Assembly: GCA_023260935.1 (NCBI GenBank)
Contig: JALQTL010000101.1
Location: 1-7,684, forward strand
Source: Paracoccaceae bacterium
Lineage (GTDB): Bacteria; Pseudomonadota; Alphaproteobacteria; Rhodobacterales; Rhodobacteraceae
Length of the DNA stretch: 7,684 nt
Reading direction: 5' to 3'
Shown here: in pieces, positions 1-4,064 of the stretch
How positions within the stretch are numbered: the first letter of the stretch is position 1
Layout of the letters: the number at the start of each line of letters is the position of its first letter
Translations under genes and position numbers: made by a program
Notes under the pieces: model-generated
The model's input: only the letters and a program-made list of their open reading frames with translations
What the model was told of the DNA's origin: nothing
The model's database searches: none

Positions 1-1235
1 GCGACACCGATCTGGCCCGCCGCCTGATGCCCGTGCTGGAGCGCAAGGCGGGCCGCGTGCTGGCCAACGGCTTCCCGACCTTCCACGCGGCGAAAATCCC
101 CGATGTGGCCACCGCGCGCCACGCCATTGCCAGCGGCAAGCTCGACATGGTGGGCATGACCCGCGCGCATATGGCCGACCCGCATCTGGTGCGCAAGATC
201 ATCGAAGGGCGGGAAGACGACATCCGGCCCTGCGTCGGCGCCAATTACTGTCTTGACCGCATCTATCAGGGCGGCATGGCGCTGTGCCTGCACAACCCGG
301 CCACCGGGCGCGAACTGGAACAGCCGCAGAATATTTCCCCCGCTCCGGCGCCAAAGCGCATCACCATCGTGGGCGCCGGCCCGGCGGGGATGGAGGCGGC
401 CCGTGTGGCCGCGATGCGCGGGCATGAGGTGACAGTGTTCGAAGCAGCCGATGAACCCGGCGGCCAGATCCGCCTGACCGCGCGCGACGATCGGCGGCGA
501 GAGATGATCTCGATCATCCGCTGGCGCCATGAACAATGCCAGAAGCGCGGCGTAACCTTCCATTTCAACACCCTTGCCGATGCCGCACAGGTTCTGGACA
601 GCACCCCTGACGAGGTAATCATCGCAACCGGCGGCCTGCCCCATACCGAGGTGCTGACAGCGGGGAATGATCTGGTCGTGTCGGCGTGGGATATCCTTTC
701 GGGCGATGCCAAACCGGGAAGTTCGGTGCTGATCTTTGATGACGCCGGCGATCATGCGGGGTTGCAGGCGGCTGACCTGATCTCGGCCAGCGGGGCAAAG
801 GTCGAAATAGTCACCCCCGACCGCAGCTTTGCGCCCGAGGTGATGGCAATGAACCTTGTGCCCTATATGCGCAACCTGCAAAAGCGCGACACCACCTTTA
901 CCGTGACATGGCGGTTGAAATCGGTTGTGCGCGATGGCAACCGGCTGCGGGCGACGCTGGGCAGTGATTACAGCGATGTGCAGCGCGACCGTCTGGTCGA
1001 TCAGGTGGTGGTCAACCATGGCACCCGACCGCTGGACGACCTGTATTTTGCGTTGAAGCCCCTGTCGCGCAATCTGGGCGAGGTGGATTACACCGCCCTT
1101 GCCGAAGGGCGGGAACAGGCGCTTGCCCCGAACCCCGACAGCCCCTTCCGGCTGTTCCGCATTGGCGATGCGGTGGCCGCGCGCAATACGCATGCGGCCA
1201 TTTATGATGCCCTGCGTCTGGTCAAGACCTTCTGA
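1..1235 (+). CDS. NADH:flavin oxidoreductase, OYE/TMADH-type (N-methylproline or dimethylglycine demethylase-like), 5'-truncated
   Basis: This is the C-terminal part of a two-domain flavoenzyme; the frame is open to the window edge from base 3, giving about 410 visible residues. Families of this architecture run to roughly 650-700 residues, so most of the FMN-binding TIM barrel lies upstream. Numbering from the Met codon at 27, the barrel ends with VGMTRAHMADP (42-52). A cysteine cluster follows (C69, C75, C87). Next come an FAD-type Rossmann motif VGAGPAG (115-121) with E139 at the end of its second strand, then GGQIRLT (145-151), a second nucleotide-binding region around residues 230-265, and a C-terminal IGDA motif typical of FAD sites. 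In this family the FMN domain oxidises substrate and the cluster/FAD passes electrons. The CVGANYCLDRIY stretch reminds me of DgcA and N-methylproline demethylase proteins, but substrate assignment is inference. It ends in TGA and converges on luxI. Confidence 0.88.
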   Translation, partial: DTDLARRLMPVLERKAGRVLANGFPTFHAAKIPDVATARHAIASGKLDMVGMTRAHMADPHLVRKIIEGREDDIRPCVGANYCLDRIYQGGMALCLHNPATGRELEQPQNISPAPAPKRITIVGAGPAGMEAARVAAMRGHEVTVFEAADEPGGQIRLTARDDRRREMISIIRWRHEQCQKRGVTFHFNTLADAAQVLDSTPDEVIIATGGLPHTEVLTAGNDLVVSAWDILSGDAKPGSSVLIFDDAGDHAGLQAADLISASGAKVEIVTPDRSFAPEVMAMNLVPYMRNLQKRDTTFTVTWRLKSVVRDGNRLRATLGSDYSDVQRDRLVDQVVVNHGTRPLDDLYFALKPLSRNLGEVDYTALAEGREQALAPNPDSPFRLFRIGDAVAARNTHAAIYDALRLVKTF

Positions 1236-1250
1236 CGCCCCCTTGTCGTA

Positions 1251-1282
1251 CCGCCCGTCACAGCATGATCTGCGACGGGCGG
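1251..1282. terminator. Hairpin between convergent genes, candidate bidirectional terminator
   Basis: A perfect 9-bp inverted repeat, CCGCCCGTC at 1251-1259 and GACGGGCGG at 1274-1282, lies 15 bp after the flavoenzyme stop and 40 bp beyond the luxI stop. An inner CAG/CTG pairing (1261-1263 with 1270-1272) shortens the loop to about 6 nt. There is no T-run on either side, so intrinsic termination is uncertain. Its position between two converging genes supports a terminator or 3'-end stabiliser role. Confidence 0.5.
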
Positions 1283-1322
1283 CGCGCCGGGGAGGACGGC
1301 CTGAAAGGCGGCGGCGCGTGTC

Positions 1323-2186
1323 TTAGCGCGAATGCACCAGCACCGGCATGGTCGGATGAATGCGCTGACGCACCAGCATGTCGACCAGTCGCTGCGCGTC
1401 AGCGCGTTCCTTTTCTGTCCGGGCCGATTGCAGAAGATCGCTGCAATAGTCGCGGATTTCTTCGGCTGTCACGCGAATTTCTTCCTCGGCCTCGGCCTCG
1501 GCCGCCATTTCGGCCACGATCTGCTCCGCGATCTGGGCCTTGCGGTCCAGAAGGGCGCGCACGGTGTCATCCTCGGCAAAGACATCATGGTGGATATTGG
1601 CAAAGGCGCGGACGCGGTTGATCCGTTCTTCGGTGCAGTCCAGAAGGGCCGCCATTGCCGGCACCTTGCCCATCTGCTTGGTCGACCCGACATAGTCATA
1701 AGGCGCATTGTCCGACCGCTTCAGCACCCGGTTCACCACCGGATCGATGACGGTGATGATGTCACTGATCCCCGACCGCCGGGCATATTCCAGCGACCCG
1801 ATCATCAGCTCGCAGGTGGCCCACGAAACCGCCTTCATCGTGCCATCCCCTGCCAGACGCTGGGTATCGACACAGAAGCGGGTGGATTCCCAAAGCGTCG
1901 CGCTGCGCAGCGGCGGTTCGCCATCCAGCAGCACCTGAAACACATCCGACAGCATGTGCGGCCCCGTCGTCTGAAGCGCCCGAACGCAGGAAACAACGTT
2001 GCCGTCATCATCCAGCCCGATGACATAGGCGGGATCAAGGTGATCGAACTGGTCAATCTCTCTGCCGTTGGTGATGGTCACTTCCCACCCAAGGCGATCC
2101 CCGAATACCCGAGCGCGAAGCTGGAACATCTGGTCCAGAAGATCGCCGAATCTGTCTTTGTTAAGTGCGTCTACAACGATGATCAT
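1323..2186 (-). CDS. luxI: Acyl-homoserine-lactone synthase, LuxI family, with long C-terminal extension
   Basis: This 287-residue protein should make an N-acyl-homoserine lactone from S-adenosylmethionine and an acyl-carrier-protein-bound acyl chain in the cytoplasm. The invariant LuxI-family residues are visible at about the expected places: R24, F28, W34, D45, D48, R69, E100 and R103. T145 in IITVID appears to align with the Thr that lines the acyl pocket in EsaI/LasI-type enzymes, but this alone does not fix the acyl product. The catalytic domain ends around residue 205. About 80 further residues follow that most LuxI proteins (near 200 residues) lack; they are helical, rich in Ala, Glu and Arg, and include an AE dipeptide repeat (229-235). 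The ATG at 2186 has GGGGAA (2196-2191) just upstream. The gene follows luxR by 117 bp on the same strand. The symbol is used at family level; the product is unknown. Confidence 0.93.
   Translation of the reverse strand: MIIVVDALNKDRFGDLLDQMFQLRARVFGDRLGWEVTITNGREIDQFDHLDPAYVIGLDDDGNVVSCVRALQTTGPHMLSDVFQVLLDGEPPLRSATLWESTRFCVDTQRLAGDGTMKAVSWATCELMIGSLEYARRSGISDIITVIDPVVNRVLKRSDNAPYDYVGSTKQMGKVPAMAALLDCTEERINRVRAFANIHHDVFAEDDTVRALLDRKAQIAEQIVAEMAAEAEAEEEIRVTAEEIRDYCSDLLQSARTEKERADAQRLVDMLVRQRIHPTMPVLVHSR
1484..1501. repeat. Triplicated hexanucleotide (CCTCGG)3 inside luxI
   Basis: Three exact tandem copies of CCTCGG occupy 1484-1501 and are followed by a degenerate fourth (CCGCC). On the coding (minus) strand they encode alternating Ala-Glu within the acidic helical tail of the LuxI protein. 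Because the unit is a multiple of three, copy-number change would add or remove AE pairs without shifting the frame. Confidence 0.85.
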
Positions 2187-2303
2187 GGTGTTCCCCGTGC
2201 ATTAATGTGCATTGGAAACAACGTTAGCGTGCAGTCGCCCCCCTGCGCCATGCGGGGAATCCCGTATCTTCGGCAATCTTCCGCCACAAGCTTCCGAGTT
2301 GGG
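2187..2303 (-). promoter_or_regulatory. luxR-luxI intergenic region with phased GTGCA boxes and a small hairpin
   Basis: This 117-bp gap separates the luxR stop from the luxI start and probably holds luxI control signals. The plus strand shows GTGCA three times (2197-2201, 2207-2211, 2229-2233), spaced 10 and 22 bp apart, which is close to one and two helical turns. The two nearest luxI extend to a direct repeat GTGCATT. A short hairpin lies at 2240-2257 (CCCC-T-GC, loop GCCAT, GC-GGGG). I could not find a clear lux box (an 18-20 bp dyad with CTG...CAG ends) or a convincing -35/-10 pair. The regulatory role is inferred from position and repeat pattern. Confidence 0.4.
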
Positions 2304-3005
2304 TCAGAGGGGATAGATCAGGCCCAGCGCAATGGCGCGGCCCACGGCCTGCGGCGTGGTGAGCGCATACAGCTTTTCACGCCCCGAACGCAAGTGAACC
2401 TCGACGGTGCGGTGCGAAATTCCAAGGATGTCGCCAACATCCTGCTGCGATTTCCCCGCCGCGACCCATTGCAGGATCTCGCGCTCACGCGTGGAAAGGG
2501 CCGGATAGCGCAGCGCCCGCGAAAGCACATCGGACCGCATCACCGTGTCATGCACATGCACGGCCACCGATTGCAGTTCGGGGATGATGTGGGCCACAAG
2601 CTTGTCCCATTCGGCCACCGAACAGTTGCGCGTGACGCTGAGCATGCCGGTATCGCCGTAGGGGCCCCGCACCGGAATGGTCAGCCCCCGGTCGGTGATT
2701 CCGAAATCACTGGCATCACGGAAGACCTGATGAAACTGGCTGTCGCGTTCCAGCCGCCGCCAGTCCACCGGCGCGATGCTGCGGCTGGCCTTGTGCAATG
2801 TCGGGTCGATGCGGTGAAATCCGCTCTTGACGTAATGAGCCTTCCACGGCTCGGGGTAATTGACATAGCCATGGATCGTGCCGGCCACCGGATTGCTGCC
2901 GGCATAGGCCGCGTGATCCAGTTCGAAGCGGTCACAGACCTGATCCAGGAATGTAATGAAACTGTCTTCGCGTTTCGCAACAGACCCCAGATCGATCAGT
3001 TCCAT
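2304..3005 (-). CDS. luxR: LuxR-family quorum-sensing transcriptional regulator
   Basis: This 233-residue protein should be the receptor for the signal made by the neighbouring LuxI. The N-terminal autoinducer-binding domain (about 15-150) retains the pocket residues known from TraR/LuxR: W54, Y58, D67-P68, W82 and a Gly near 120 in GDTGMLSVT. The C-terminal LuxR/GerE helix-turn-helix domain (about 167-215) reads LSTREREILQWVAAGKSQQD followed by a typical recognition helix, ISHRTVEVHL. I chose the ATG at 3005 because a perfect AGGAGG (3018-3013) stands 7 nt before it. The in-frame ATG at 3032 would add nine residues but has no ribosome-binding site. The gene lies 57 bp after the XRE gene and 117 bp before luxI, all co-directional. 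Whether it activates or represses cannot be read from the sequence. Confidence 0.92.
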   Translation of the reverse strand: MELIDLGSVAKREDSFITFLDQVCDRFELDHAAYAGSNPVAGTIHGYVNYPEPWKAHYVKSGFHRIDPTLHKASRSIAPVDWRRLERDSQFHQVFRDASDFGITDRGLTIPVRGPYGDTGMLSVTRNCSVAEWDKLVAHIIPELQSVAVHVHDTVMRSDVLSRALRYPALSTREREILQWVAAGKSQQDVGDILGISHRTVEVHLRSGREKLYALTTPQAVGRAIALGLIYPL

Positions 3006-3012
3006 GGCGCTG

Positions 3013-3018
3013 CCTCCT
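3013..3018 (-). promoter_or_regulatory. Shine-Dalgarno that decides the luxR start
   Basis: The minus strand reads AGGAGG at 3018-3013, 7 nt before the ATG at 3005. This is the only full consensus site near the gene and favours the 233-residue product over the longer frame. Confidence 0.8.
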
Positions 3019-3032
3019 GCGAGGCGCACCAT

Positions 3033-3063
3033 GCCATCCGGTTTGCGGCCCGGATCTGATGGC
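3033..3063 (-). promoter_or_regulatory. Intercistronic hairpin between the XRE gene and luxR
   Basis: A perfect 6-bp inverted repeat (ATCCGG 3036-3041, CCGGAT 3050-3055, 8-nt loop) can be lengthened by GCC (3033-3035) with GGC (3061-3063) across a 5-nt bulge. GCCATC and GATGGC (3033-3038, 3058-3063) offer a competing pairing. The structure touches the last base of the XRE stop codon and ends just before the luxR leader. There is no T-run, so attenuation, processing or mRNA stability is as likely as termination. Confidence 0.4.
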
Positions 3064-3683
3064 TAGGGCAGATCGGCACGGCATCCCCTTCTTTCGGCCA
3101 TGGCTTGAAGCATTGCCATGATCGCTTCCTGTTCCTGTTGCGGCAGGCAATCGACATACTGGCATAGTCGCTTTTGCAATGTGGCACGGTCAAGGCCCGT
3201 ATGCGGCATGCTCAGACGACCTGCGCCCCGCGCAGGGCCGATGACTGACGCCGCGTCATCGCTCCCGCAAGCCTTTGCCGCAGCATCGCGCCGCGGATCG
3301 GGCGGCAGGCTGCCCGTGACTTCGGCCGCATCATCGCGGGGCCTGTCGGAGGGTATGTCGGAGTGCCTGTCGAGGGGCAAGTCGGGCGCGCCCTTGATGT
3401 GTGGTGTGCCATCCGGATCGCGGCCGCCCCTATCCGGGCCGCCGGGTTCACCGCCATCCCCGTTGCCGGGAGGAATGCCGGCGAAGAAATGGGTGATCGG
3501 CACATCAAACAGGCAGGCAAGGTCGAAAAGGCGCGAAGCGCTGATCCGGCTTTCACCGGTTTCGTAACGCCTTACCTGCTGAAGGCTGATGCCCAGCCTT
3601 ATCGCGATATCCTCTTGTCGTAATCCTGCTTTCCACCTGCAATGCCTGATCCGCATACCAACGAATTCATCAAGCGCACTCAC
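3063..3683 (-). CDS. XRE-family helix-turn-helix regulator with disordered linker insertion
   Basis: With the GTG start at 3683 this encodes 206 residues. Residues 8-68 form a Cro/C1-type helix-turn-helix: VGMRIRHCRWKAGLRQEDIA, then LGISLQQVRRYETGESRIS and a helix ending in VPITHFFAG. This closely resembles the ~130-residue XRE regulators abundant in Rhodobacterales and Rhizobiales. A linker of some 85-90 residues rich in Gly, Pro, Asp and Arg follows (about 70-160), with an octad repeat DLPLDRHS/DIPSDRPR. The C-terminal helix (about 165-198, LCQYVDCLPQQEQEAIMAML) looks like the end of the usual short family, so the linker reads as an insertion. The GTG is preceded by GGAG at 6 nt and starts right before the conserved domain. 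An upstream ATG at 3740 lacks a ribosome site and lies in AT-richer DNA. Being upstream of luxR, it may control or be controlled by quorum sensing; no target is visible. Confidence 0.85.
   Translation of the reverse strand: MSALDEFVGMRIRHCRWKAGLRQEDIAIRLGISLQQVRRYETGESRISASRLFDLACLFDVPITHFFAGIPPGNGDGGEPGGPDRGGRDPDGTPHIKGAPDLPLDRHSDIPSDRPRDDAAEVTGSLPPDPRRDAAAKACGSDDAASVIGPARGAGRLSMPHTGLDRATLQKRLCQYVDCLPQQEQEAIMAMLQAMAERRGCRADLP
3336..3383 (-). repeat. Two-copy 24-bp tandem repeat in the XRE linker
   Basis: On the coding strand two adjacent 24-nt units (3383-3360 and 3359-3336) match at about 17 of 24 positions by hand count. They encode DLPLDRHS and DIPSDRPR, so the linker probably grew in part by tandem duplication. 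Confidence 0.6.
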
Positions 3684-3689
3684 GTCAAA

Positions 3690-3693
3690 CTCC
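3690..3693 (-). promoter_or_regulatory. Ribosome-binding site that decides the XRE GTG start
   Basis: The minus strand reads GGAG at 3693-3690, 6 nt before GTG at 3683. The longer frame's ATG at 3740 and TTG at 3743 have no purine-rich site upstream. Confidence 0.6.
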
Positions 3694-3862
3694 GGTAATC
3701 TGAAACAATTTCGAATTCTTGCATCCTTCAACAAGGCCATCAACCAATAGCTGAGCTGACGTTACGGAAACACCCCCTGCTTGCCAGGGTGACGGGGTAT
3801 TTTACCCGCTAAAGCGACGGCCCCCAACCGAATCGACTGCCACCTGTGCGCGCCAGCCTGCG

Positions 3863-3879
3863 CCCGCAATCTCTGCGGG
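3863..3879. other. Short perfect stem-loop in the divergent region
   Basis: CCCGCA (3863-3868) and TGCGGG (3874-3879) form a perfect 6-bp stem with loop ATCTC. It lies about 100 bp upstream of the copA promoter and has no T-run. The function is unknown; it could be an operator or chance in GC-rich DNA. Confidence 0.3.
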
Positions 3880-3977
3880 ACGTTAATGCCAAACCGGAAC
3901 AGGAACCGGGGCGGATGATTCGACGGGGCCGGAAAAGAGGGCAGAGATCGGCATGTTCCTTTCTTTTGCCACAGGCC

Positions 3978-4008
3978 TTGACCTTCCCGTCACTGGAAGG
4001 TCCATATG
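3978..4008 (+). promoter_or_regulatory. CueR-type copper-responsive promoter and operator of copA-cueR
   Basis: The -35 element TTGACC (3978-3983) overlaps a perfect dyad, ACCTTCC (3981-3987) and GGAAGGT (3995-4001), with a 7-bp centre. A weak -10 (CATATG, 4003-4008) follows a 19-bp spacer, longer than the optimal 17. This is the established layout of MerR-family promoters, and the operator arms match those I recall for the E. coli copA promoter. Cu(I)-CueR is known to distort such promoters into an active form. Transcription would start near 4015, leaving a leader of about 50 nt before copA. Confidence 0.9.
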
Positions 4009-4064
4009 AACCTTACCCTGAAAAAGGGCGCGGTCCCGCTGCTGTGGGCCAGAAAGGCGCTGAC

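Larger units (their letters stand above)
3684..4064. promoter_or_regulatory. Divergent intergenic region between the XRE gene and copA
   Basis: This 381-bp stretch carries no gene I can support. The part nearest the XRE gene (3684-3745) is clearly AT-richer and includes GAATTC and TTCGAA-like sequence, fitting a minus-strand promoter, though I cannot pick a firm -35/-10 pair. An odd-centred dyad AGCTGAGCT lies at 3749-3757. Two hairpins follow: GGGTA/TACCC with a 3-nt loop (3795-3807) and CCCGCA/TGCGGG with a 5-nt loop (3863-3879). The copper-responsive promoter occupies 3978-4008. Roughly 3880-3977 shows nothing I recognise. Confidence 0.55.

Noticed and set aside
1265..1621. A 118-codon + strand open frame overlapping the convergent gap and the luxI 3' end
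   Set aside because: It is Pro/Arg/Ala-rich with no motif, and most of it is antisense to luxI.
2187..2303. A canonical lux box upstream of luxI
   Set aside because: No 18-20 bp dyad with CTG...CAG-like ends was found; the 2240-2257 inverted repeat pairs only with a bulge, so it reads as an RNA hairpin rather than a clean operator.
3006..3032. Nine extra residues for luxR from the ATG at 3032
   Set aside because: There is no ribosome-binding site before it, whereas AGGAGG lies 7 nt before the ATG at 3005.
1332..3059. A 575-codon open frame on the + strand opposite luxI and luxR
   Set aside because: It has no recognisable domain, its composition (rich in His, Arg, Gly, Asp) is typical of antisense frames in GC-rich DNA, and both minus-strand genes beneath it have complete family signatures.
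3118..3567. A 149-codon + strand open frame opposite the XRE gene
   Set aside because: The translation is low-complexity Ser/Pro/Gly/Arg without a domain; the minus-strand XRE frame contains a clear helix-turn-helix.
3846..4064. An N-terminal extension of copA from a GTG codon
   Set aside because: It would run through the CueR promoter at 3978-4008 and past the predicted transcript start, has no family similarity, and the ATG at 4065 has a ribosome-binding site and begins directly before the first metal-binding domain.
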